This document shows positions 26,459 to 35,073 of a DNA stretch of 64,000 nucleotides, in pieces. Source of the stretch: Bacillus sp. FJAT-49736 (GTDB lineage: Bacteria; Bacillota; Bacilli; Bacillales; Bacillaceae_C). The stretch is taken from NCBI RefSeq assembly GCF_018343615.1, contig NZ_JAGYPI010000004.1, positions 288,001-352,000 on the forward strand. The letters run 5' to 3'. Positions within the stretch are counted from its first letter, which is position 1; each line of letters opens with the position of its first letter. Under the pieces are notes generated by a model. That model ran no database searches. It worked only from the letters and a program-made list of their open reading frames with translations, and had not been told where the DNA came from. Made by a program: the position numbers and the translations under genes.

Positions 26459-26517
26459 TGTTTTGTCCTTTTAAATTGAATTTGTACTTAGTCATCTTAA
26501 AAGGACAAGCACCTCCT
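26459..26517 (-). promoter_or_regulatory. hairpin-spaced ribosome binding site of CorC copy 2
   Basis: On the minus strand: AGGAGGT (26511-26517), GC, a perfect 12-bp inverted repeat (TTGTCCTTTTAA / TTAAAAGGACAA, 22-base loop, arms 26497-26508 and 26463-26474), then AACA and the ATG. With the stem folded, the Shine-Dalgarno to start distance becomes near optimal; unfolded it is far too long. Confidence 0.6.
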
Positions 26518-26737
26518 AACATTTTGCACATATATTGATACTTTACCCAAAATGAAAGTAAATAGTGCAAGGTAGAATGAGTCAAATATAAATTTTATCA
26601 AAAAATAAAATTTGGCAAAAATAATGGAGGATTTTTAATTTAAATTTGGTAAAATAAATTGTAACTTTGATTTGATTAGATACAGTTTCTATTAAGAAGC
26701 TTTTTTTTAGGTATGGTATTATTCGGAGGGACTTTAA

Positions 26738-27505
26738 TTGAAAAATCATACACGGAATCGTGATGTTATCTATATACATGTGAATTTCCCAGATCACTAT
26801 GTAATATCTTCGGGAATAGATTTCAAGGAATTCGCAATAGCAAATCCTGAGATTTCCAACCTTTTACTTCTTCGCCATCAATATGAGGAGGTAAATTACA
26901 ATTTACATACTTTATTTGATTATGTAGACAATGAAACGATTTCGAAGCTTGCCAACGAGGATGTAAATAATTACGGAGACTTTTGTTGGATTGATTTTGA
27001 TAATGAAGAAGCATTGAACCTATTAGAGGGACAAGAAATTGCCGAGCTATTATATTTAAGTCACTCCAAAAATCATCTTCGACTCCCTTTTTATCGGAAG
27101 TTAGATAATCATTTTGCTTACCTTGCGCATGAAGACGGGTTATTTAATAAAACATATTATCGTTCATTTGATAACTTTTATCGGGTCCTAGGCTGCTCCA
27201 TTATGAACAAAATAAGTGAAAAGGCTGAAAAGCCGATGTTTGGTCTAAGGCGCAGAAGAGAGTTTTCGAATGTACCAGTAGAAATTCTCTACCCTTTCAT
27301 CGAGAATATGAAAGAGGGAATGGTGATTTCTTTAGAAAGGGCAAAATACTCCCGTTCTCAAATAGAAATTCCGATATGGGTAATCGGTGACTTCTATTAT
27401 ATGGATGAAATGCAGGAGGAATACGACAATCTCGGCAATCGACCGGTAGATGGCAAGATAGTGTATGATCGAAAACTAAAGGAATGGAAATGCTTTATAA
27501 AATAA
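26738..27505 (+). CDS. conserved Bacillaceae protein of unknown function, 255 aa
   Basis: 255-residue soluble protein with no signal or membrane segments, rich in aromatic and acidic residues. Notable segments are YGDFCWIDFDN, GQEIAELLYLSHSKNHLR, FAYLAHEDGLFNKTYYRS and IEIPIWVIGDFYYMDEM. I recall similar proteins in many bacilli, some mislabelled as oxalate/formate antiporter, but with no demonstrated function. The start is TTG behind GGAGGG (seven-base spacing). It is a single gene ending shortly before a structured repeat and a bidirectional terminator. Confidence 0.75.
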   Translation: MKNHTRNRDVIYIHVNFPDHYVISSGIDFKEFAIANPEISNLLLLRHQYEEVNYNLHTLFDYVDNETISKLANEDVNNYGDFCWIDFDNEEALNLLEGQEIAELLYLSHSKNHLRLPFYRKLDNHFAYLAHEDGLFNKTYYRSFDNFYRVLGCSIMNKISEKAEKPMFGLRRRREFSNVPVEILYPFIENMKEGMVISLERAKYSRSQIEIPIWVIGDFYYMDEMQEEYDNLGNRPVDGKIVYDRKLKEWKCFIK

Positions 27506-27506
27506 G

Positions 27507-27675
27507 AAAAGCACAAACGCCTTGCCCATCGGTGTATGGATGAGTGAAAATAACTCTTCAATTTTCACTTTCCGATTACAGATAAAGGAAACATGGCGAG
27601 GGACGAGTCGATGTTGATTGATCATTGGGAGAAGGGGTAGAAATCCAATGGTCGATAGGCGCTCGAGCTAGACAG
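27507..27675 (+). repeat. structured intergenic repeat-like element (~169 bp)
   Basis: The ends are partly complementary (AACGCCT near the left, AGGCGCT near the right). Inside are a perfect 9-bp hairpin (AGTGAAAAT / ATTTTCACT, 27543-27569) and a second stem (27618-27628 with 27645-27655) that pairs only if G-U wobbles are allowed, which suggests RNA structure. Its style matches dispersed palindromic repeats I remember from Bacillus genomes ending in GCTAGACAG or GCTGGACAG. No second copy is in this window. Confidence 0.45.
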
Positions 27676-27676
27676 T

Positions 27677-27712
27677 AATAAAAATCCGCATAACATATGC
27701 GGATTTTTATTT
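27677..27712. terminator. bidirectional terminator
   Basis: Sixteen-base arms AATAAAAATCCGCATA / TATGCGGATTTTTATT with loop ACA. It serves the gene at 26738 (+) and the gene at 27707 (-), overlapping the stop of the latter. Confidence 0.9.
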
Positions 27713-28018
27713 TGAAAACTTTTTTTGCGCCCAAGCATCTAATTTTTTTACTTCTTTTTTTCCGAATGTAAATCCATATACAATCAATAAGACAATAATA
27801 AGGGTGAATATGTCTAATTTCCTCGTATGAATAAAGTTAACAACACCAATAATAACCTGTGGAATTACACCTGTGATGGCAAATAAAATACTAGCTACTC
27901 TGAACCAAAATTTAGATTTCATCCCATACCGAGAATAGAATAGAAAAAAAGTAGATGCCCAAGCTAAAACCTCTAGACACACCAATATTATCCATTTATA
28001 TTCCAAAATATAATTCAT
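27707..28018 (-). CDS. three-TM membrane protein under a guanidine-I riboswitch
   Basis: 103-residue protein with three predicted membrane helices (about 8-28, 40-62 and 69-86) and a basic C-terminus (KKEVKKLDAWAQKKFSK). I do not recognise the family. It lacks the SMR/Gdx features (N-terminal four-helix layout with a membrane Glu) expected of a guanidinium exporter, although Glu16 lies inside the first helix. The start ATG has GGAGGATAATAA in front. The transcript leader is a complete guanidine-I (ykkC) riboswitch with a terminator, so the gene should be induced by guanidine. A role in guanidine export or tolerance is inferred only from that control. Confidence 0.75.
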   Translation of the reverse strand: MNYILEYKWIILVCLEVLAWASTFFLFYSRYGMKSKFWFRVASILFAITGVIPQVIIGVVNFIHTRKLDIFTLIIVLLIVYGFTFGKKEVKKLDAWAQKKFSK

Positions 28019-28034
28019 TTATTATCCTCCTTTG

Positions 28035-28167
28035 AAAAAGCCTGGGAAATATACCGTTTATTATAAAAACGATATATCTCCCAGGCTTTTCCCCTTCCGT
28101 GTTACACAGTTCATCTGTGCGTTTTCCCTTGGACCAGTCTAGCAGGATGCTACGGAACCCTAGAAAA
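28035..28167 (-). promoter_or_regulatory. guanidine-I (ykkC) riboswitch
   Basis: The minus strand shows the ykkC hallmarks in order: CTAGGGTTCCG, CTGGTCCAAGGGAAAAC, ACACGGA, then AAAAGCCTGGGAGATA. The last element also forms the 5' arm of a terminator (AAGCCTGGGA pairing with TTCCCAGGCTT, followed by TTTTTC). Guanidine binding would keep that arm in the aptamer and allow read-through into the 103-aa membrane protein gene. Confidence 0.92.
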
Positions 28168-28196
28168 CATATATGCAATTAAATAGATATTAACAA
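28168..28196 (-). promoter_or_regulatory. promoter of the guanidine-I riboswitch transcript
   Basis: Minus strand: TTGTTA (28191-28196), 17-bp spacer, TATATG (28168-28173), directly upstream of the aptamer. Confidence 0.6.
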
Positions 28197-28396
28197 AAGA
28201 TCAGCAAAAAATCCAGAAATGAAACGAAAGTACGAATTTATGAAATGAGGGATGAATTGTCACTGTATATAGGTTAATATTAATAGCGAAATCTTTTGTT
28301 GATTTTCACCGTTATGAATTTTTTACATATGATATTTCTAGGCAAATGTCATGAATATAGAAACATATTCTACGAGAGAGTAACTGGAGGATCATT
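28197..28396 (+). other. intergenic region before ddl
   Basis: Divergent AT-rich region holding the ddl promoter. A weak candidate -35 (TTGTCA near 28257) is followed by TATTAA. I see no attenuator or operator that I would defend. Confidence 0.3.
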
Positions 28397-29467
28397 ATGA
28401 AAACAAAGCTTTGTTTATTATATGGAGGAAAATCCGCTGAACATCAAGTTTCTTTGCAAACTGCAAAGGCAGTTATTCAAGCACTTAATAAAGAAAAATT
28501 CGAAATTCATCCCATATTTATTACAACTGAAGGTCAGTGGATAAAAGGCCGGCAAATAACTGAACCAGTTGAAAATGTTTCTGATTTGGAATTTAAGGAA
28601 GATAATTCGGTTTTATCAAATGCCATTACATCATTAATGGATGAAACAGGAAAACCTGGATATGATGTTGTTTTTCCTCTCCTACACGGACCAAATGGCG
28701 AGGATGGAACGGTTCAAGGGTTGCTGGAACTTTTAAATCTTCCGTATGTAGGAAATGGTGTCCTTGCATCTGCAGCCGGAATGGATAAAGTAATTATGAA
28801 AAATATATTTTCGCAAAGCTCACTTCCGCAAGTAAAATATGTGTGGTCTTTAAGAAGTGCGTGGCAAGTTAACCCTGAAGCTGCATATTCGTATGTGGAA
28901 GAGGAAATCGGCTATCCATGTTTTGTGAAACCAGCAAATCTTGGTTCCAGTGTAGGAATCAGTAAATGTACAAACCGTGAAGAATTAGCTGCAGCTTATA
29001 AAGAAGCATTCCAATTTGACCGGAAAATAATTGTTGAAGAGGGTGTTATTGCCCGTGAAATTGAGATTGGTGTTCTAGGGAATGATTATCCTGAATGTTC
29101 TATCGCAGGTGAAATTCTTCCCAAAACAGCCTTTTATGACTACAAAGCAAAATATGAAGATGGAGATACATCCCTAATTATTCCGGCAGATATTCCTGAA
29201 GCATTATATGCAAATCTATCTGATTTGGCAAAAAAAGCATTTAAATCATTGGATTGCTCCGGACTAGTTCGTGCTGATTTTTTTGTAACAACGAATGGGA
29301 ATGTATTCATTAATGAAGTGAATACGATGCCCGGATTTACACCTGTCAGTATGTTCCCACTTCTATGGAAGCATAGCGGTATGGAATACCCGGAATTAAT
29401 CGAACGTTTGATTCAATTAGCATTGGAGCGCTATGAAGAAAAGCAGCAAATTAAATATTCGTTTTAA
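28397..29467 (+). CDS. ddl: D-alanine-D-alanine ligase
   Basis: 356-residue ATP-grasp ligase that joins two D-Ala for the peptidoglycan stem. Seen: the N-terminal [17 protein letters not shown] motif (glycine-rich loop and Ser), [16 protein letters not shown] (ATP-grasp lysine and serine loop), and the C-terminal [17 protein letters not shown] that binds Mg2+ and substrate. It uses D-Ala made by Alr, also in this window, and its product is consumed by MurF, the next gene. The ribosome binding site CTGGAGGATCATT precedes the ATG. The ddl-murF-cshA order is conserved with B. subtilis. Confidence 0.96.
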   Translation: MKTKLCLLYGGKSAEHQVSLQTAKAVIQALNKEKFEIHPIFITTEGQWIKGRQITEPVENVSDLEFKEDNSVLSNAITSLMDETGKPGYDVVFPLLHGPNGEDGTVQGLLELLNLPYVGNGVLASAAGMDKVIMKNIFSQSSLPQVKYVWSLRSAWQVNPEAAYSYVEEEIGYPCFVKPANLGSSVGISKCTNREELAAAYKEAFQFDRKIIVEEGVIAREIEIGVLGNDYPECSIAGEILPKTAFYDYKAKYEDGDTSLIIPADIPEALYANLSDLAKKAFKSLDCSGLVRADFFVTTNGNVFINEVNTMPGFTPVSMFPLLWKHSGMEYPELIERLIQLALERYEEKQQIKYSF

Positions 29468-29472
29468 TGGAA

Positions 29473-29516
29473 GGAATCACGATTAGTGATTCCAATTCAC
29501 TTTACAAGAGAATTGG
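29473..29516 (+). other. hairpins between ddl and murF
   Basis: A perfect 8-bp stem GGAATCAC / GTGATTCC (29473-29493) overlaps an alternative stem CCAATTC / GAATTGG (29492-29516). There is no T-run, so these are more likely RNA-stability or translational elements than a terminator. Confidence 0.35.
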
Positions 29517-29537
29517 ATTAATGGAGGCGCAAGATAA

Positions 29538-30917
29538 ATGATGAAGCGTACGATTAAACAAATTTCAAAAATGATCAGAATAGAAAACGATATAACAAGT
29601 TTCGAGGATACTTTAATTAACGGCGCATGTATCGATACAAGGGTGATTGAGGAAGGGAATTTATATGTACCTTTAAAAGGGCGGTTTTCAGATGGACATC
29701 TATTTGTAGAGACAGCTATTCAAAATGGTGCAGCTGCAGCTTTCTGGCAAATGGATGTGCCCAACCCGCCGGAGGACCTGCCGATATTAATTGTAGAGGA
29801 TGTTTTAACAGCATTGCAAGAGCTGGCTAAAGCTTACTTAAATGAATTGGATGTAAAAGTCGTCGGAATTACAGGCAGTAACGGAAAGACCACTACCAAA
29901 GATATGGTAGCAAGTGTATTAAGCCAAAAATATAAAGTGCAAAAAACAATAGGCAATTTTAATGGAAAACAAGGACTCCCGTTAACTGTTTTGTCATTAA
30001 ATGAAGACACAGAGATTGCTGTTTTGGAAATGGGAATGAGTGCAAAAGGAGAGATAGAGTTTTTAACAAAGCTGGCTCGACCTGATGTGACAATTATTAC
30101 GAATATTGGCGAGGCGCATTTGCAAGATCTAGGCTCCCGGGGTGCGATAGCCGATGCAAAAATGGAAATTGTTCAAGGCTTATCGCCCGATGGATTATTC
30201 ATTTATATGGGAGACGAGCCACTGCTGAAAGAAAGGATTCAAGCTTATCCTAATATTCGCAGGAAAACATTTGGCGCAAGCAATGAAAATGATATTTACC
30301 CAATGAATGTAAAACAAGAAGAATTTGGTAGTGCATATTCCACTAATATTGCACCAGAACTTTCTCTATTTATCCCAGTGTTAGGGGAGTATAATGTATT
30401 AAATTCCCTTGCCGCCATCATGACAGGCTTGGAGTTCGGTTTATCTTTAAATGAAATAAAAGAAGGCCTTTCCTCCATGCAGCTTACTGCAATGAGAATG
30501 GAAATGCTGTCAGGAATGAAGGGAGTAAAAATTCTTAACGATGCTTACAATGCCAGCCCTACTTCCATGAAGGCAGCATTAAATTTAGTAATGGATTTGG
30601 AACAAACGAAATCAAAAATTGTTGTTCTTGGAGATATGCTGGAGCTAGGCAAGGATGAAATAGAATTCCACCGGGAAATTGGACGTTTTCTTCAACCATC
30701 CAAAATCCAATATGTTTATACTTATGGTGAACTTGGGTATTACATTGCTGAAGAAGCAACCAAGCAATTTGGGTCCGAGCGGGTATTTTCGTATTTAGAT
30801 AAACAGAAATTGACGAATGCTTTATTATCCGTTATAAGGGGTAATGAACTTATTCTTGTAAAAGCATCCAGAGGAATGAAATTGGAAGATGTGGTTGATT
30901 CATTAATGGAAAAATAA
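29538..30917 (+). CDS. murF: UDP-MurNAc-tripeptide-D-Ala-D-Ala ligase MurF
   Basis: 459-residue Mur ligase that adds D-Ala-D-Ala to UDP-MurNAc-tripeptide, completing the cytoplasmic peptidoglycan precursor. Seen: the ATP loop GITGSNGKTTTKD (~residues 112-124), the central-domain motif EMGMSAKGEI, and the C-terminal NDAYNASPTSMKAAL with the conserved Asn and Tyr. ATGATG gives two starts; GGAGG at 29523-29527 serves either. It lies 70 bases after ddl without a terminator, so they are probably co-transcribed. Confidence 0.96.
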   Translation: MMKRTIKQISKMIRIENDITSFEDTLINGACIDTRVIEEGNLYVPLKGRFSDGHLFVETAIQNGAAAAFWQMDVPNPPEDLPILIVEDVLTALQELAKAYLNELDVKVVGITGSNGKTTTKDMVASVLSQKYKVQKTIGNFNGKQGLPLTVLSLNEDTEIAVLEMGMSAKGEIEFLTKLARPDVTIITNIGEAHLQDLGSRGAIADAKMEIVQGLSPDGLFIYMGDEPLLKERIQAYPNIRRKTFGASNENDIYPMNVKQEEFGSAYSTNIAPELSLFIPVLGEYNVLNSLAAIMTGLEFGLSLNEIKEGLSSMQLTAMRMEMLSGMKGVKILNDAYNASPTSMKAALNLVMDLEQTKSKIVVLGDMLELGKDEIEFHREIGRFLQPSKIQYVYTYGELGYYIAEEATKQFGSERVFSYLDKQKLTNALLSVIRGNELILVKASRGMKLEDVVDSLMEK

Positions 30918-31250
30918 GAAAAATATAATCAAGTTCCATTTCCTACTTTTAAGGTATATAGGAGGGACATTATTGTTAAACTAGAAATGCCCCCTAAACC
31001 ATGTGGAAATGTGGATAGAAAAGGTAAAATAATCAGTCATTTTAGATGGTAAAGTAAGTGGACCTATACGTATTTTATGGATTCCATTTACATTGAAATC
31101 TCTATCTATTAATGATACCATATACAGTATCGTTTACACTTTTTGCCGTAAAACATAAGAGGTAGAAATGTCTTTTTTGAAATAGAATCGAGTATAACCC
31201 AAGGGGGTTAATATGGCCCTGTTAAGTGTCTAGAAGGAGAATGAGAAGCA
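30918..31250 (+). other. cshA upstream region with two tiny frames
   Basis: A 333-base leader. Two micro-frames have good ribosome binding sites: TTG-TTA-AAC-TAG behind AGGAGGG near 30974, and ATG at 31213-31233 (MALLSV, stop) behind AAGGGGG, ending 17 bases before the cshA start. A short inverted repeat GATAC / GTATC lies at 31114-31131. No clear promoter or terminator. Confidence 0.35.
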
Positions 31251-32675
31251 TTGACGAAGTTTTCAGAATTAGAATTAAGCCCATCCCTAATAAAATCTGT
31301 TAAAAGAATGGGTTTCGAAGAAGCAACACCGATCCAAGCTAAGACAATTCCACTTAGCTTAAAAGGTGTCGATATTATCGGGCAAGCACAAACTGGTACC
31401 GGTAAAACAGCAGCATTTGGAATTCCATTAATTGAAAAAATTGATACAAAAAATCCAAATATTCAAGGAATTATTATTGCGCCAACTCGTGAGCTTGCTA
31501 TCCAGGTGTCAGAGGAATTATATAAAATTGGTTATGATTCTAGAACTCGAGTTTTAGCCGTATATGGGGGCCAAGATATCGGAAGGCAGATAAAAGCCTT
31601 GAAAAAAGGTCCGCAAATAATTGTTGGAACACCAGGAAGAATCCTAGATCATATTAACCGCCGTACTTTGAAGTTGGATCAGGTTCACACTTTAATTTTG
31701 GACGAAGCCGATGAAATGTTAAATATGGGATTCATTGATGATATTGAAGCAATTCTATCCAGTGTTCCCGGAGACAGGCAAACACTTCTTTTCTCCGCTA
31801 CAATGCCAGATCCAATTCGCAGAATAGCTGAGAGATTTATGAAAAATCCAGAATTAATTAAAGTGAAGACAAAGGAAATGACTGTTCCGCTTATTGAACA
31901 ATATTTTGTTAAGGTTTATGAACGAGAAAAATTTGATATCCTTTCACGTTTAATAGATGTTCAGTCCCCTGAGCTGGCAATTGTTTTTGGACGTACGAAG
32001 AGACGTGTGGATGAATTGGCAAATGCCTTGAATCTACGTGGTTACACTGCAGAGGGAATCCATGGAGATCTTAGTCAAGCGAAACGTCTTTCTGTTCTAA
32101 GAAAGTTTAAAGAAGGCAAGATAGATGTGCTTGTAGCAACCGATGTAGCAGCAAGAGGTCTTGATATCTCAGGCGTTACACATGTATATAACTATGATAT
32201 TCCACAAGATCCGGAATCCTATGTACATCGTATTGGCCGAACAGGTCGTGCTGGAAAAGAAGGTATGGCAATTACATTTGTTAGCCCTCGTGAAATGGGA
32301 TACTTAAAAACAGTGGAACAAACTACGAAAAAACGCATGATGCCTATGCGTCCACCTTCCCTTGATGAGGCGTTTGAAGGTCAACAACGTGTCTCAATGG
32401 ATCGTATTAATGAAATTTTAAGGGAAGGTAATCTAGAGCAATATTATACTGTAGCTAAAGAGCTTCTGGCAGGCAATGATCCGCTCATGGTTACAGCTGC
32501 GGCCTTAAAGGTAATGACGAAAGAACCTGATAATACACCAGTTCATATTACAGAAGAGCGTCCATTACCGGTGAAACGAGAATCGCAAAAATCCTCTGTT
32601 CGTAGAGGGAAACAATCTTCTTCTTCCTATGCGAATAAAAACCGAAAACCAAAAAGAGCGGGAAGAAGACCGTAA
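31251..32675 (+). CDS. cshA: DEAD-box RNA helicase CshA
   Basis: 474-residue ATP-dependent RNA helicase. All family motifs are present: Q motif ([12 protein letters not shown]), [47 protein letters not shown] and HRIGRTGR, followed by a ~110-residue tail ending in a basic Arg/Lys/Ser-rich segment that binds RNA. CshA associates with the RNA degradosome and with ribosome biogenesis in bacilli. The start is TTG, 11 bases after AAGGAG; no better in-frame start exists. It follows murF as in B. subtilis (ydbR). Confidence 0.95.
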   Translation: MTKFSELELSPSLIKSVKRMGFEEATPIQAKTIPLSLKGVDIIGQAQTGTGKTAAFGIPLIEKIDTKNPNIQGIIIAPTRELAIQVSEELYKIGYDSRTRVLAVYGGQDIGRQIKALKKGPQIIVGTPGRILDHINRRTLKLDQVHTLILDEADEMLNMGFIDDIEAILSSVPGDRQTLLFSATMPDPIRRIAERFMKNPELIKVKTKEMTVPLIEQYFVKVYEREKFDILSRLIDVQSPELAIVFGRTKRRVDELANALNLRGYTAEGIHGDLSQAKRLSVLRKFKEGKIDVLVATDVAARGLDISGVTHVYNYDIPQDPESYVHRIGRTGRAGKEGMAITFVSPREMGYLKTVEQTTKKRMMPMRPPSLDEAFEGQQRVSMDRINEILREGNLEQYYTVAKELLAGNDPLMVTAAALKVMTKEPDNTPVHITEERPLPVKRESQKSSVRRGKQSSSSYANKNRKPKRAGRRP

Positions 32676-32756
32676 TCAAATCAAACTAAAATAACCAGAA
32701 CGGGGCCAATAAAAGAGTAAGCGATGAGACAAGGCCGACTTTAGTGAGCTAGAATG

Positions 32757-32790
32757 AACACTCCTTATCAAAGATAAGGAGTGTTTTTAT
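32757..32790 (+). terminator. terminator of cshA
   Basis: Perfect 12-bp stem (ACACTCCTTATC / GATAAGGAGTGT), AAA loop, then TTTTTATTTT. Confidence 0.95.
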
Positions 32791-33118
32791 TTTCTTCATT
32801 TCCTCCTTTAATCGACAAATACACCCATCCAATTCAAACTATTCAAAATTTTACTTGTATAATAATTAGTAATAAAATTAAAATAATTATATTATTACAG
32901 ATTATTTTGATAAAATAAATTATTCTCATTATTGTTTTCTAAATTGGCTATTTAGAGCCAATTTTAATCAAAGAGGGAAATTTATAAATTATATAAATAA
33001 AATAATTGTATTGACTATTCAAATATATCAATCTATAATTTGAAATATAAACTTAATGAAATATTAACGAAATTCAACAAATTTCGACATATAGGTTTCT
33101 TTGTTAGGGGGACTCACG
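32791..33118 (+). other. AT-rich promoter region of opp operon 1
   Basis: Very AT-rich stretch without a gene. It contains the promoter at 33011-33039 and an ~80-base leader to the oppD start. Essentially the same promoter and leader recur before the second operon. Confidence 0.6.
33011..33039 (+). promoter_or_regulatory. sigma-A promoter of opp operon 1
   Basis: TTGACT (33011-33016), 17-bp spacer, TATAAT (33034-33039). Nearly identical to the promoter of operon 2. Confidence 0.85.
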
Positions 33119-34141
33119 TTGGGTAATCAACCACTTTTGCAATTACAAGACTTACGTACCTCATTTCGAATACAAGATAATTTCTATGCTGCTGTAGATG
33201 GAGTTTCATTAACGGTTAATGAAAATGAAGTAGTAGCTATTGTAGGAGAATCTGGATGCGGTAAGAGTGCTCTTGCTCTTTCCATAATGGGATTACATCC
33301 AGAGGGGAGAACGAAATTAGAAGGCAATGTTAATTTCCAAAACCGTAATTTGCTTTCACTATCTACTTCAGAAATGAACAAGATTCGCGGAAAAGATGTG
33401 GGGATGATATTCCAGGATCCGCTAACTGCACTTAACCCGCTTATGACTTGCGGAAAGCAAATTGAGGAAAGTATGAATTACCATACAAAATTATCCGCGT
33501 CTGAAATTAAAGCAAAGGCGTTAGAATTGCTGAAAAAAGTTGGGATTCCGAATCCTGAACGGACTTACAAGCAATATCCTCATGAATTATCCGGCGGTAT
33601 GCGTCAGCGCGTGGTCATTGCAATCGCGATTGCATGTGATCCTTCACTAGTTATTGCTGATGAACCAACTACCGCTTTGGATGTGACAATCCAAGCTCAA
33701 ATTATGGACTTATTGAAAGATCTTCAAAAGCAAATGAAAACAGGCATTATTTTAATAACACACGATCTTGGTGTTGTAGCCGAAATGGCAGATCGCGTGG
33801 CAGTCATGTATGCTGGAGAAATTGTGGAGCTGGCAGATGTGAATACACTATTCAAAAATCCGCTTCATCCATATACACGCTCCTTGCTAAATTCTATTCC
33901 CTCTACCACATCGGGAAATGACAGATTACATGTTATAAAAGGTATTGTACCATCCTTACAAAAGCTTCCTAGACAAGGCTGCCGATTTAAAGATCGTATC
34001 GACTGGATGGACGCCAATGAACATGAAGAAAATCCGATTTTGCGGGAAGTTGAACCAAATCACTATGTACGTTGTACATGCTATAAGAATTTTGATTTTC
34101 CGCAAAACGACATAGGGGACATGAACGATGACATTTCTTAA
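33119..34141 (+). CDS. oppD: oligopeptide ABC transporter ATPase OppD, operon 1
   Basis: 340-residue nucleotide-binding subunit of an oligopeptide/dipeptide importer. Walker [10 protein letters not shown], signature LSGGMRQR and Walker [12 protein letters not shown] are intact. The C-terminal oligopeptide-ABC extension contains the Cys-rich stretch GCRFKDR...[10 protein letters not shown] that may hold an iron-sulphur cluster, as reported for some related ATPases. The longest frame begins 18 bases upstream at a TTG overlapping the leader; the TTG at 33119 follows AGGGGGA and aligns exactly with the start of the second copy. It overlaps oppF by 14 bases. Confidence 0.93.
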   Translation: MGNQPLLQLQDLRTSFRIQDNFYAAVDGVSLTVNENEVVAIVGESGCGKSALALSIMGLHPEGRTKLEGNVNFQNRNLLSLSTSEMNKIRGKDVGMIFQDPLTALNPLMTCGKQIEESMNYHTKLSASEIKAKALELLKKVGIPNPERTYKQYPHELSGGMRQRVVIAIAIACDPSLVIADEPTTALDVTIQAQIMDLLKDLQKQMKTGIILITHDLGVVAEMADRVAVMYAGEIVELADVNTLFKNPLHPYTRSLLNSIPSTTSGNDRLHVIKGIVPSLQKLPRQGCRFKDRIDWMDANEHEENPILREVEPNHYVRCTCYKNFDFPQNDIGDMNDDIS

Positions 34142-35054
34142 AGTGAACAATCTTAAAGTTTATTATCCAATTCGTGGCGGTTTTTTCAGAAGAGTCGTTG
34201 ACCATGTAAAGGCGGTAGACGATATCAGCTTTGAATTAAAGCAAGGAGAAACTTACGGACTCGTTGGAGAATCAGGATGTGGAAAAACGACAACAGGCCG
34301 AACACTAATCGGTCTTAATAAGGCAACATCTGGAGAGATTCTGTTTGAAGGTCAAGACTTAGCGAAAATGAGCCGAAAGGAATTTCATCATATTCGCCGA
34401 GATGTTCAAATGATTTTTCAAGATCCTTATTCTTCATTAAATCCAAGAAAACGTGTACTGGATATAATTGCCGAGCCAATGCGGAATTTTGAAAAGCTAT
34501 CTAAATCAGAAGAAAAAGATAAAGTCGCATACTACATTGAAAAAGTAGGGTTGAACGCCGAATCCATTTTTAAATATCCTCATGAGTTTTCAGGCGGACA
34601 GCGGCAAAGGATTGGGATTGCAAGAGCCTTGACGCTAAAGCCAAAGCTGATTATTGCGGATGAGCCGGTTTCGGCATTGGACGTTTCCGTACAAGCGCAA
34701 GTACTGAATTTCATGCAGGATATTCAAAAGGAATTTAATTTAACCTATTTATTTATAAGCCATGACCTAGGAATTATCCAACATATGTGTGATCGGATCG
34801 GAATTATGTATCGTGGTCAATTTGTAGAAGAAGGTACAAGTGATGATATTTATAATAATCCGCAGCACATCTATACGAAACGATTAATATCGGCTATTCC
34901 AGATGTTAATCCTGAAAATAGAGGGAAACAAACGGATATTCGCCAAGAGGTAAACGCAGAGTATAAGAATTCATACGATAAATACTTTAATGCTGAGGGC
35001 AAGGTACACAAACTAAAATCCATTTCTGATACACACTCAGTTGCACTACCATAG
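34128..35054 (+). CDS. oppF: oligopeptide ABC transporter ATPase OppF, operon 1
   Basis: 308-residue second ATPase of the importer, with Walker A GESGCGKTT, signature FSGGQRQR and Walker B IADEPVSALD. It pairs with OppD to energise the OppB/OppC channel. It starts inside the end of oppD (14-base overlap), so the two are translationally coupled. It is closely similar over its length to the copy at 40126-41052. The usual short C-terminal oligopeptide extension follows the ATPase core. Confidence 0.93.
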   Translation: MTFLKVNNLKVYYPIRGGFFRRVVDHVKAVDDISFELKQGETYGLVGESGCGKTTTGRTLIGLNKATSGEILFEGQDLAKMSRKEFHHIRRDVQMIFQDPYSSLNPRKRVLDIIAEPMRNFEKLSKSEEKDKVAYYIEKVGLNAESIFKYPHEFSGGQRQRIGIARALTLKPKLIIADEPVSALDVSVQAQVLNFMQDIQKEFNLTYLFISHDLGIIQHMCDRIGIMYRGQFVEEGTSDDIYNNPQHIYTKRLISAIPDVNPENRGKQTDIRQEVNAEYKNSYDKYFNAEGKVHKLKSISDTHSVALP

Positions 35055-35073
35055 AGAGAGGGGAATGTAGAAA

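Noticed and set aside
26391..26585. Alternative minus-strand frame running through the CorC copy 2 leader (MTKYKFNLKGQ...)
   Set aside because: It overlaps the corC coding region in another frame, has no good ribosome binding site close to its internal ATG and shows no protein-like features.
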